Assembly: GCA_026967815.1 (NCBI GenBank)
Contig: JAPUUO010000011.1
Span: 1 to 23,315, forward strand
DNA: 23,315 nucleotides
Origin: Candidatus Bathyarchaeota archaeon
GTDB taxonomy: Archaea > Thermoproteota > Bathyarchaeia > Bathyarchaeales > Bathyarchaeaceae
Reading direction: 5' to 3'
Shown: positions 1-6,989 of the stretch, one piece after another
How positions within the stretch are numbered: position 1 is the first letter of the stretch
Layout of the letters: each line of letters begins with the position of its first letter
Position numbers and translations under genes: made by a program
Notes under the pieces: generated by a model
The model's input: only the letters and a program-made list of their open reading frames with translations
Databases searched by the model: none
Told to the model about the DNA's origin: nothing

Positions 1-59
1 TGTAATGAAAACTTTATCGCCATCCTTGTGTTGCTCTAACCCAATCCTCTTCCGCTATT
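1..59 (-). repeat. Left arm of 59-bp inverted repeat (copy of MuF linker)
   Basis: The reverse complement of 1-59 matches 2077-2135 at every base except one (position 55 against 2081), so 54 bases in a row (1-54 against 2082-2135) are identical. Read on the minus strand it encodes the MuF linker residues beginning RKRIGLEQHKDGDKVFIT, in the same frame. The codons immediately before it in that frame are TAA and TAG (60-55), so it cannot be translated from upstream, and I see no start codon inside it. It continues past the left edge of the window. I read it as the start of a silent MuF C-terminal cassette or as a chimera junction. Confidence 0.93.
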
Positions 60-61
60 AC

Positions 62-90
62 TTGTACATTTTTTCTCTCGCTTATATTTT
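62..90 (+). promoter_or_regulatory. Weak candidate promoter ahead of portal
   Basis: TTGTAC at 62-67 and TATTTT at 85-90 are separated by 17 bases and lie just upstream of the portal ribosome binding site (AAAGGAGG, about 99-106). The match to sigma-A boxes is poor (3/6 and 4/6), so this is a candidate only. If real, it would let portal and MuF be transcribed as their own unit, which matters for the inversion idea. Confidence 0.2.
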
Positions 91-112
91 TACACATGAA
101 AGGAGGTAAATC

Positions 113-1363
113 ATGCCATACGGAATTGACTATTGCAGGAATCTGCTGAATACAAAATCACAAAGAAATCGGATAAGATACCAATTTTATGAAATGAAAA
201 ACAAGGCCAAAGATATGACGCTGGTACGAAATTCGCAGCTCGACAGCATTCGCTCAATGCTCGGCTGGTGTCCAAAGGCAGTGGACTCGCTTGCCGATCG
301 GCTTATTTTTAAAGGATGGAAAAATGATCATTTCAATCTGGAACAAATTTTCCAAATGAATAATCCGGACATCTTTTTCGATTCGGCAATCGTGTCCGCG
401 CTGATCACGGGCTGCGCTTTCGTATACATCTCTCTCGACGATACCGACTTTCCGCGGCTCGAGGTCATCGACGGCTGCGACGCGACCGGCATCATTGATC
501 CGGTCACGAATTTGCTCAAAGAAGGATACGCGATCTTGTCCCGGGATAAATCCGGGAATACCGCAAAGGAGGCTTACTTCTTACCGGGATCCATTACGAT
601 TTACGAGAAGGGGAAGGGCTCTTATACAATCAGCAATTCAGCTCCGTATCCTCTGCTGGTGCCCATTATCTATCGGCCGGATGCTAAGCGGCCTATGGGA
701 CATTCCCGCATCAGCCGTGCCAATATGGCTATCGTCGATGGCGCGATCCGGACCGTAAAAAGGTCGGAGATTTCAGCGGAGTTTTACAGCTTCCCGCAAA
801 AGTATGTTATCGGGCTGTCGCAAGACGCGGAAAGAATGGATTCGTGGCGTGCTGCCATCTCATCATTTTTACAATTCGACAAGGATGAAGACGGAGATAA
901 GCCGCAGCTGGGTCAATTTACGCAGCAAAGCATGAGTCCATACACCGAGCAGCTGCGCACTTTCGCGGCGCTCTTTGCCGGGGAAAACGGGCTCACGCTC
1001 GATGATCTTGGATTTGTATCGGACAATCCGAGCAGCGCGGAAGCCATCAAAGCAAGCCACGAAACTCTGCGCCAAACGGCACGCAAAGCGCAAAGGACTT
1101 TCGGAGCTTGCTTTTTAAATGTCGGTTATCTTGCAGCTTGTCTGCGCGATGACTATCCGTATCAGCGACGCCAATTTTATTTGACAAAGCCGATGTGGGA
1201 ACCGATTTTCGAGCCGGATGCGTCGACTTTGACTCTGATTGGTGACGGCGCCATCAAAATCAATCAAGCGATTCCGGGATATTTTGGCCGTGAAAACCTT
1301 GCTGAATTAACCGGTATCGAGCCGGGCAACGAACCAATCCCAGGAGGAGAAGCCGATGAATGA
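113..1363 (+). CDS. Phage portal protein (SPP1 gp6-like)
   Basis: The portal forms the dodecameric ring at the capsid vertex through which DNA is packaged and ejected; it docks the terminase and later the head-tail connectors. The 416-residue product has the layout of Gram-positive siphophage portals: a helical N-terminus, a central alpha/beta stem-wing region (about 60-200), a long helical stretch with the DNA-tunnel region (about 270-350), and a Pro/Gly-rich C-terminus. The family is recognised from overall similarity and from the MuF gene that follows. The start is fixed by AAAGGAGG a few bases upstream. The stop overlaps the MuF start by 8 bases, so the two are translationally coupled. 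Oddity: portal and MuF lie before the large terminase, whereas the usual order is terS-terL-portal-MuF. Confidence 0.9.
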   Translation: MPYGIDYCRNLLNTKSQRNRIRYQFYEMKNKAKDMTLVRNSQLDSIRSMLGWCPKAVDSLADRLIFKGWKNDHFNLEQIFQMNNPDIFFDSAIVSALITGCAFVYISLDDTDFPRLEVIDGCDATGIIDPVTNLLKEGYAILSRDKSGNTAKEAYFLPGSITIYEKGKGSYTISNSAPYPLLVPIIYRPDAKRPMGHSRISRANMAIVDGAIRTVKRSEISAEFYSFPQKYVIGLSQDAERMDSWRAAISSFLQFDKDEDGDKPQLGQFTQQSMSPYTEQLRTFAALFAGENGLTLDDLGFVSDNPSSAEAIKASHETLRQTARKAQRTFGACFLNVGYLAACLRDDYPYQRRQFYLTKPMWEPIFEPDASTLTLIGDGAIKINQAIPGYFGRENLAELTGIEPGNEPIPGGEADE

Positions 1364-2648
1364 CATCGCGCCGGAATTGCTCCAAACCATCACAAATGAA
1401 TTTGAGGACCTTATCAAAAACGATGAGGTCCTTTTTGGCATTCGGAAAAAAATCAAAGCCGGGAAAGCGACGTACCAGGACGCAAACCGGGCCTCGATAC
1501 GCATTGGGGAGTTATTGAGCAAGGCTTACCGGTCCCATCTTTCCAGTGACGTGCTTCCGGATGGAACGATGTACTACAACATCGCCAAGCGCGTGCTCGA
1601 GCCCACGCTGAAAAGAGATTTTGAAGAGGTGTCCGGCATATGCCAGGATGTGCAGCAACTTCTTAACCAGAAGGCGAATATCGGCATTAAAGCCGTGGCG
1701 GCCGATCTGAACCAGGATCGAATTGACGGAATCATCGACAGGGTTTCCAGCGCGCCTTACAAGAAAACGCAGTGGATGACAAAGGAGCCTGTCGTGAATT
1801 TCAGCCAGTCGATCGTGGACGACCACATCAAAGCAAACGCCGACTTTCACGCAAAGGCGGGGCTGTCTCCGAAGATCGTCCGAAGGTCATCAGGAAAGTG
1901 CTGCGAATGGTGCTCGAAGCTGGTCGGAACGTACAGGTATCCGGAAGAGGCGCCGGACGGATCCGACGTCTGGCGGCGGCACAACAACTGCCGATGCACA
2001 GTTGATTACGATCCGGGTGAGGGGAAGGTGCAGGATGTATGGAGCAAGAAGTGGAAAGAATCGGAGGATGTTTTAGAATATCGGAAGAGGATTGGGTTAG
2101 AGCAACACAAGGATGGCGATAAAGTTTTCATTACAGAGCAAGCTATTCAAAAAATCAGACCAATTTATCTGAAAGATTATACCGATGAAAACGTTAATTT
2201 TTCATTTCAAATCCGAAAAGAGCTTTTAGAATTTGCAAGAGAAAAGAATAATAGTGATGAATGCGCATGTATTATTGATTTGATAAATAATAGAAAATCA
2301 AATTTTATTACTGGAGATAAAATATCTGTGGATATTTTTGCTAATCCTGATATTTATCATTTAATTCATACAAGTTCTGAAAATACATTAGAGTTAACAC
2401 ATAATCATCCAGGGCTTTCTGATTTTTCAGCAAACGATATAAATATTTTTATGAAATATAGAAGTATTAAGTCTATCTCGATTGTAACGAATCAAGGGAA
2501 GACTTTGATTCTTAACAAGACAAATCGGTTTGATTTGAAAAAGGCCGGGAAAGCCATGAATGAAAGTCTAGAAAAAGCTGAATCAATAGATCAAGCAATA
2601 GAAAATTTCCTAAAAAAATGCTATTCTTTTGGTGTAGAAAGGAAGTAA
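1356..2648 (+). CDS. MuF minor head protein with AT-rich JAB-like C-terminal domain
   Basis: This minor capsid protein of 430 residues is carried inside the head, probably near the portal, and may be injected with DNA. Residues 1 to about 230 are the MuF domain, with the metal-binding-like signature CCEWC at 182-186 and HNNCRC at 209-214. A charged linker (243-260) is the inverted-repeat segment. From about residue 261 composition changes abruptly: hand counts give about 62% GC at 1861-1980 and 24% at 2221-2340. This tail contains THNHPGLSDFSAND (348-361), close to the JAB/JAMM metalloprotease signature HxHP...S..D but one residue shorter between the second His and the Asp. MuF proteins with exchangeable C-terminal toxin domains are known in temperate phages; that this one is a toxin is inference. 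It could also be a peptidase or isopeptidase effector, or a structural appendage. Confidence 0.85.
   Translation: MNDIAPELLQTITNEFEDLIKNDEVLFGIRKKIKAGKATYQDANRASIRIGELLSKAYRSHLSSDVLPDGTMYYNIAKRVLEPTLKRDFEEVSGICQDVQQLLNQKANIGIKAVAADLNQDRIDGIIDRVSSAPYKKTQWMTKEPVVNFSQSIVDDHIKANADFHAKAGLSPKIVRRSSGKCCEWCSKLVGTYRYPEEAPDGSDVWRRHNNCRCTVDYDPGEGKVQDVWSKKWKESEDVLEYRKRIGLEQHKDGDKVFITEQAIQKIRPIYLKDYTDENVNFSFQIRKELLEFAREKNNSDECACIIDLINNRKSNFITGDKISVDIFANPDIYHLIHTSSENTLELTHNHPGLSDFSANDINIFMKYRSIKSISIVTNQGKTLILNKTNRFDLKKAGKAMNESLEKAESIDQAIENFLKKCYSFGVERK
2077..2135 (+). repeat. Right arm of 59-bp inverted repeat inside MuF gene
   Basis: Partner of 1-59. It covers MuF codons 242-260 and ends where the high-GC MuF body gives way to the AT-rich C-terminal module. 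A conserved junction sequence at a domain-swap boundary is the expected position for a recombination site that exchanges C-terminal cassettes. Confidence 0.93.
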
Positions 2649-2652
2649 ATCT

Positions 2653-2751
2653 ATGCTCGATGGCGATGAAAGAATTGAAAACTGGCGGGAATTTCTTTTT
2701 GAAATGGCTCAAGAATGGCTAGAGCAAGAAGATACACCTAAAAGCGAATGA
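2653..2751 (+). CDS. Small acidic 32-residue ORF after MuF; possible immunity peptide
   Basis: ATG at 2653 follows GAAAGGAAG with about 9 bases of spacing and starts 4 bases after the MuF stop. The product begins MLDGDERIENWREFLFEM, is rich in Glu/Asp and Trp, and is predicted to be one amphipathic helix. I recognise no family. It shares the AT-rich character of the MuF C-terminal module and lies between that module and a hairpin terminator, so module, small ORF and hairpin look like one exchangeable cassette. In polymorphic toxin loci the gene directly after the toxin tail usually encodes the cognate immunity protein; 32 residues is short for that, so this role is speculative. It may equally be a remnant left by a recombination event. 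Confidence 0.5.
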   Translation: MLDGDERIENWREFLFEMAQEWLEQEDTPKSE

Positions 2752-2758
2752 TTAAAAC

Positions 2759-2780
2759 AGGCGGTGAGATCCCGCCTTTT
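2759..2780 (+). terminator. Hairpin with T-rich tail between MuF cassette and terminase
   Basis: AGGCGG (2759-2764) pairs with CCGCCT (2772-2777) across a 7-base loop and is followed by TTT. Flanking AAAA/TTTT can extend the stem. It would terminate or attenuate transcription between portal-MuF and the rest of the late genes, which is unexpected inside a head operon. Confidence 0.55.
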
Positions 2781-2825
2781 ATTATGCCCTGAGCAAGGCG
2801 TTAAAAGGCTTGATGAGGAGGATTT

Positions 2826-4238
2826 ATGGCAGCAAGACTAGGCCGCCAAACTCCGACTCGATCCTTTGTTTTGGAGTATGATCGAAGTCTGTCCGAGCAG
2901 GCGATCGACATCTATGAAAAGTCGGGGAACACGGCGATGGAGTGGCAAAGGAAGCTGCTCAAAGATATGATGGCGATCCGATCAGACGGACTATGGACGC
3001 ATACGAAATGCGGGTATACGATACCGCGTCGATCCGGAAAAACGGAACTGGTGTACATGCGGGAATTGTGGGGACTGGAAAATGGCGAGCAGATCGCGCA
3101 TACCGCCCACAAGATCTCGACGGCACACAGCTCTTTTGAAAAGCTGAAACGGTATTTGCTCAAATCCGGATATGTGGACGGACGGGATTTTACAAGTGTT
3201 CGAGCGAAAGGCGCCGAGATGATCGAGCTATTCGAGTCGGGCGGCCGGATCCAGTATCGGACGCGAACCGGATCGGGAGGCCTGGGCGAAGGCTTCGACT
3301 TGCTGATTATCGACGAGGCGCAGGAATACACTGACGATCAGCGCTCGGCTTTGCAGTATACGGTATCCGACTCGAAAAATCCACAGACGATCATGTGCGG
3401 GACGCCGCCGACCAATGTGTCAAAAGGCACGGTCTTTCCGAAATTTCGAGAGTCCGCTCTAAAGGGCGACTCGAAAAACGCTTTCTGGGCGGAATGGTCG
3501 GTGGCCGCGATGACCGATGTGCACGATGTCGAAGCGTGGTACGAAGCCAATCCGTCGCTGGGCACAATCTTGACGGAAAGGAAAATCGAGGATGAAATCA
3601 CTTCGGATGAGGTCGATTTCAACATCCAGCGACTTGGACTTTGGATTGGATACAGTCAATCGTCCGCTATCACGGAAAAGCAGTGGAACGCGCTGCGCGT
3701 CGATCCCGACGAATTGCCGACTTTTACAGGTCGGCTTTTTTGTGGAATCAAGTACGGCAAAGACAACAAGAACGTATCGCTTTCCATCGCTGTCCGAATG
3801 GCCGATAAAAGGATTTTTGTCGAGGCGATTGACTGCCGAGAGATTCGGAAAGGAGTCGACTGGATCCTTGCTTTTTTGAGAGCAGCCGACATCGAAAAGG
3901 TCGTGATCGACGGCGCCAATGGTCAACGAATATTGGAAGACGCTATGAAAGACGCTCGAATCAAGCCGGATCCGGTCTTGCCGAAAGTGCTGGAAATCAT
4001 CAACGCGAATGCAATCTTTACGCAAGCCGTCGAATCAGGCGGAATCGTACACGCCGGGCAGCCGTCTTTGACACAGTCCGTGACGAATTGCGATAAACGC
4101 GCCATCGGATCCAACGGCGGATTTGGCTACGAATCACAAAACGAGTCGATCGACATCTCGCTGATGGACAGCGCGATACTCGCTTATTGGGCATGCGCGA
4201 CGACGAAACCAAAACGAAAACAAAGGATCAGCTATTAA
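2826..4238 (+). CDS. terL: Terminase large subunit (ATPase and nuclease)
   Basis: Packaging motor that cuts concatemeric DNA and pumps it into the prohead through the portal. The 470-residue product has a Walker A motif PRRSGKT (67-73), Walker B LLIIDEAQE (159-167, DE at 163-164), and coupling motif CGT (191-193). The C-terminal RNase H-like nuclease starts near 303. Likely metal ligands are D313 in GKDN (or none in the first strand, since the usual first Asp is replaced), D362 in VVIDGANG, and D448 in SLMDSAILAYW. RBS GAGGAGGA lies a few bases before ATG. No small terminase gene lies in this window; the 75 bases upstream hold only the hairpin and RBS. Placement after MuF instead of before portal is unusual. 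Confidence 0.93.
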   Translation: MAARLGRQTPTRSFVLEYDRSLSEQAIDIYEKSGNTAMEWQRKLLKDMMAIRSDGLWTHTKCGYTIPRRSGKTELVYMRELWGLENGEQIAHTAHKISTAHSSFEKLKRYLLKSGYVDGRDFTSVRAKGAEMIELFESGGRIQYRTRTGSGGLGEGFDLLIIDEAQEYTDDQRSALQYTVSDSKNPQTIMCGTPPTNVSKGTVFPKFRESALKGDSKNAFWAEWSVAAMTDVHDVEAWYEANPSLGTILTERKIEDEITSDEVDFNIQRLGLWIGYSQSSAITEKQWNALRVDPDELPTFTGRLFCGIKYGKDNKNVSLSIAVRMADKRIFVEAIDCREIRKGVDWILAFLRAADIEKVVIDGANGQRILEDAMKDARIKPDPVLPKVLEIINANAIFTQAVESGGIVHAGQPSLTQSVTNCDKRAIGSNGGFGYESQNESIDISLMDSAILAYWACATTKPKRKQRISY

Positions 4239-4282
4239 CTCACATACCGCTACGGCGCGGGAAATAGCCGGGAGGAGAACAT

Positions 4283-4741
4283 ATGGCAGAAGAAAACAAT
4301 TTTGAACCAATTCAGACACAGGAGGATTTCGACGCGCGGATCAAGGACCGCATTGAGCGGGCGCAGACCGCGGAGCGAAAGAAATTTGAAGGATACGACG
4401 AATACAAAAAGAAGGCAGACGAGTACGACGAGAAAGTGGCGGGCTACACGCGGCAGATTTCAGACTTGAATGGTCAAGTGACGTCGCTGCAGGCGCAAAT
4501 CGCAAAACGTGACACGGACGCGGCAAAGATCCGGATCGCGAAAGAGGCCGGCCTTCCCGAGGCGTTTGCGTCCCGACTTTCCGGAGACGATGAAAAGGCA
4601 TGGAAAGCGGACGCGGAAACGCTGTCGAAGTATTTCGAAAAGCCGAAGCCGTCGTATCCGGAAAAAAACACGGCGGAAACCGTGGATGACAAAAGAACAC
4701 GAGACATGAAACAACTGCTGAAGCAGATGAGAGGAGAATAA
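4283..4741 (+). CDS. Capsid scaffolding protein (DUF4355-like)
   Basis: A 152-residue, highly charged, mostly helical protein expected to template prohead assembly and then leave. Residues about 15-80 form a long Lys/Glu/Asp coiled coil. A short segment (IAKEAGLPEAFASRLSGDD, near 83-102) is typical of Firmicutes phage scaffolds of the DUF4355/Gp20 type. A basic tail ends in KQLLKQMRGE, the part that commonly contacts capsid protein. RBS GGGAGGAG precedes the ATG. It lies directly before the major capsid gene, and no prohead protease is present, which fits a system with a separate unfused scaffold. Confidence 0.85.
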   Translation: MAEENNFEPIQTQEDFDARIKDRIERAQTAERKKFEGYDEYKKKADEYDEKVAGYTRQISDLNGQVTSLQAQIAKRDTDAAKIRIAKEAGLPEAFASRLSGDDEKAWKADAETLSKYFEKPKPSYPEKNTAETVDDKRTRDMKQLLKQMRGE

Positions 4742-4745
4742 AAAA

Positions 4746-5681
4746 ATGGCAGACAATCCAGTAGTACACACCACATCCGGGACTCTTTTTAATTCGGAAC
4801 AAGTAACGGACGTCTTTAACAAAGTGTCAGGTCATTCGGCCATTGCCGCTTTGTGCGGGCAGACACCGGTGCCATTTGCCGGAACGGAAACGTATATCTT
4901 TACGATGGACGGCGAAGCGGCGATTGTAGCCGAAGGCGGAAAAAAGCCGGCCGGCGAAGCGAAGTTTAATAAGGTGGCTGTGAAGCCTTTGAAAATCGTG
5001 TACCAGCACCGGTTGACCGATGAATTTATCAATATGGCCGATGAGGTAGCTTTGCCGTACTTGGAACAGTTCTATGACGGCTTTGCGAAAAAAGTGGCAC
5101 GAGCGCTCGACATCATGGCATTTAAAGGTCTCAACCCAGCCACGAAGTCGGCGTCGACCGAGATCGGCGATAATCACTTCGACTCGAAAATTACGCAGAC
5201 AGTCGCTTATGATGCCGCGAACGCGGATGACAACATCGACGAAGCCGTAGCTGAAATCGTGGCTAAAGATGGGAACGCGACTGGTATCGCCATGTCCCCG
5301 GGGGTTGCTGTCGACATGGGCAAGATCAAAGAAAAGAGCGGCTCGAAAGTTTCGCTGTACCCAGAATTCCGATTCGGCGGTAAACCGAAGGAATTTGGAG
5401 GTTTGGGACTGGACATCAACAACACCGTTTCTTTCGGCGCTTCTGTCGAAGCGGACGCCGAGAATACGGTCGCCTATGCCGGCGATTTCCAATCCGCGAT
5501 GCGGTGGGGATATACGCAATCCGTGAAGACCGAAATCATTCAGTATGGCGATCCGGATGGACAAGGCGACTTGAAGCGCACGAATGAAATCGTGATCCGC
5601 GCCGAGGCGTATATCGGATGGGGCATCATTGATCCGGATTCTTTCGTGCGGATCGTGAAGACGAACCCGGCTGCGAAATAG
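4746..5681 (+). CDS. Major capsid protein (HK97 fold)
   Basis: The 311-residue product forms the icosahedral shell. Evidence is position right after the scaffold, the typical length for an HK97-fold capsid without a delta domain, and family-like segments: an N-arm, an E-loop region around residues 40-70 rich in Gly/Lys, a spine helix near 95-120 (EQFYDGFAKKVARALD), and a C-terminal P-domain strand ending in a Gly-Trp-Gly stretch (EAYIGWGIIDPDSFVRI). RBS GAGGAGAA lies 6 bases before ATG. Codon use matches the terminase and scaffold, suggesting a co-inherited head module. A large antisense reading frame here is only a shadow. Confidence 0.9.
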   Translation: MADNPVVHTTSGTLFNSEQVTDVFNKVSGHSAIAALCGQTPVPFAGTETYIFTMDGEAAIVAEGGKKPAGEAKFNKVAVKPLKIVYQHRLTDEFINMADEVALPYLEQFYDGFAKKVARALDIMAFKGLNPATKSASTEIGDNHFDSKITQTVAYDAANADDNIDEAVAEIVAKDGNATGIAMSPGVAVDMGKIKEKSGSKVSLYPEFRFGGKPKEFGGLGLDINNTVSFGASVEADAENTVAYAGDFQSAMRWGYTQSVKTEIIQYGDPDGQGDLKRTNEIVIRAEAYIGWGIIDPDSFVRIVKTNPAAK

Positions 5682-5683
5682 TT

Positions 5684-6070
5684 ATGGCGTACGTCACAAT
5701 AACGGACATCGAGAAACTTTTTCGACCACTCACCGACGCGGAGATTGGGAAGGCGGAGGCCTTGATCGACGTGGTGTCGGACACCCTTAAAATGGAGGCG
5801 ATGAAAGTCGGAAAGGATCTTGATGTGATGTTGGAAGAGGGGACTCTCCTGGAGGGAGTCCTCAAATCCGTCATCGTGGATGTGATCGGGCGCGCGCTAA
5901 TGACAAGCACGACGAAGGAACCGGTCACGCAGTATAGCCAAAGCGCGTTAGGCTATTCCATGTCTGGGACGTTTCTCGTACCGGGCGGGGGCCTTTTTAT
6001 TAAAAAAACCGAGCTGGCCCGGTTAGGGCTGCGTCGGCAAAAGTATGGGATGGTGGATTATTATGATTAA
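5684..6070 (+). CDS. Head-tail adaptor (Gp19/Gp15/Gp42-like)
   Basis: A 128-residue protein at the position of the first connector that binds under the portal after packaging. The N-terminal pattern YVTITDIEKLFRPLTDAEI, a helical bundle, and a C-terminal beta extension with GGGLFIKKTELARLGL resemble the Gp19/Gp15/Gp42 adaptor family of Firmicutes phages. The ATG follows the capsid stop by 2 bases with no strong RBS of its own, so it is probably translated by coupling. Its end overlaps the next start (ATGATTAA). Confidence 0.8.
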   Translation: MAYVTITDIEKLFRPLTDAEIGKAEALIDVVSDTLKMEAMKVGKDLDVMLEEGTLLEGVLKSVIVDVIGRALMTSTTKEPVTQYSQSALGYSMSGTFLVPGGGLFIKKTELARLGLRRQKYGMVDYYD

Positions 6071-6395
6071 AGGGATCCCGGTCATTCTTTATGACCTGAA
6101 AGAAATTGGAAAAGATGATTTTGGAGCGCCAATCTATGAAGAGCATCCAAGCGTTGTGCATGATGTGCTTGTCGCGCCGGCGTCGTCGGATGACATTACA
6201 TCGAGCACGAGTTTATACGGGAAGAAGGCGGTGTATACGCTTGGAATCCCGAAAGGCGACGCGCACGTCTGGGAAGATCGCGAGGTCGAATTTTTTGGTC
6301 AGCGTTGGAAGACGTTTGGCTTTAGCACGTGCGGCATCGACGAGCTGATCCCGCTGCGCTGGAATCGGAAAGTGATGGTCGAGGCGTATGGGTGA
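6063..6395 (+). CDS. Head closure / minor capsid protein (Minor_capsid_1-like)
   Basis: I start this gene at ATG 6063 (MIKGIPVILYDLKEIGKDDF), overlapping the previous stop by 8 bases. An earlier in-frame ATG at 6045 would only add MGWWII, translated from inside the upstream gene. The resulting 110-residue beta-rich protein matches the size, position and tail pattern (GIDELIPLRWNRKVMVEAYG) of the putative minor capsid or head-closure proteins in Gram-positive siphophages. It is expected to plug the connector and dock the tail. Confidence 0.75.
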   Translation: MIKGIPVILYDLKEIGKDDFGAPIYEEHPSVVHDVLVAPASSDDITSSTSLYGKKAVYTLGIPKGDAHVWEDREVEFFGQRWKTFGFSTCGIDELIPLRWNRKVMVEAYG

Positions 6396-6636
6396 TCTTG
6401 ATTTCAAGATTGAAATCGACGATGATGGGATTCGATCTTTGCTGAAGTCGGATGATATGCAAAAAATCTTAGAGGCACATGCGGAAAAAGTGGCAAAACG
6501 AGCCGAGGGGAATTTTGATGTTAAAGTTTCTAATCAGCAAACGCGCGCGGTCGCTAAGGTATCGCCGGGAGACGCGCCGACATTCTACAAAAACAAAAAG
6601 CATAACCTGCTTTTGAAAGCCATCAAGGGAGGATGA
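6388..6636 (+). CDS. Short neck/tail-completion protein (HK97 gp10-like)
   Basis: An 82-residue protein overlapping the previous gene by 8 bases. It has an acidic N-terminus, a helix near 20-45 (LEAHAEKVAKRAEGNF) and a C-terminal PTFYKNKKHNLLLKAIKGG. Position (third gene after capsid) and helix pattern fit the gp10-like or Minor_capsid_2 neck proteins. It is shorter than usual (about 110-140), with the middle of the typical domain missing, so the assignment rests mostly on gene order. Confidence 0.65.
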   Translation: MGDLDFKIEIDDDGIRSLLKSDDMQKILEAHAEKVAKRAEGNFDVKVSNQQTRAVAKVSPGDAPTFYKNKKHNLLLKAIKGG

Positions 6637-6638
6637 AA

Positions 6639-6977
6639 ATGCTGGCTGAGAAACTTATTTTGGATTATCTTTCAAAAGTATTGCCGGATATTCTTGTGAC
6701 GCTGGAAACGTCGACAGATAGCAATTATGTCTTGATTGAGCGCGTTGGGGGATTGGAAAGCGATGGCGTCGCGCGCGTGAGTTTTGCAATCCAGTCGTAT
6801 GGAAAGACTCTCTTGGAGGCTTGTGCGCTCAATGATCGAGTCAAATCCGCAATGCGGAACATTATAAACTTGAATCCAGTTTCAAAAGTGGATTTGGATT
6901 CAGATTATAATTGGACAGACGAAACGACCAAGAAATATCGGTATCAGGCTGTATATGACCTGGTACTTTTTTTATAG
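6639..6977 (+). CDS. Tail terminator-like protein (minor capsid, DUF3168-type position)
   Basis: Two nearby ATGs exist (6633 and 6639). GGGAGG at 6627-6632 touches the first and is 6 bases from the second, so 6639 is the better start, giving 112 residues (MLAEKLILDYLSKVLPDILV...). The alpha/beta pattern, the Gly-rich RVGGLESDG turn and the position just before the tail tube gene fit a tail terminator, the hexameric ring that stops tube growth and joins head to tail. The family is inferred from synteny more than from motifs. Confidence 0.7.
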   Translation: MLAEKLILDYLSKVLPDILVTLETSTDSNYVLIERVGGLESDGVARVSFAIQSYGKTLLEACALNDRVKSAMRNIINLNPVSKVDLDSDYNWTDETTKKYRYQAVYDLVLFL

Positions 6978-6989
6978 GAGGAAAATAAC

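Noticed and set aside
1..112. Left flank as an independent small gene on the minus strand
   Set aside because: The in-frame codons before the repeat are stops and no start codon with an RBS is visible; only its continuation beyond the window could be coding after recombination.
3459..4025. 188-codon antisense open frame across the terminase gene
   Set aside because: It overlaps conserved terminase motifs on the opposite strand and has no RBS or family features.
5299..5307. CCCCGGGGG run in the capsid gene as another switch
   Set aside because: Only five G in a row, palindromic with the preceding C run, and the gene is in frame throughout.
4827..5564. 245-codon antisense open frame across the capsid gene
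   Set aside because: It is antisense to a confident capsid gene with no ribosome binding site and no recognisable protein pattern; its openness follows from the codon use of the sense strand.
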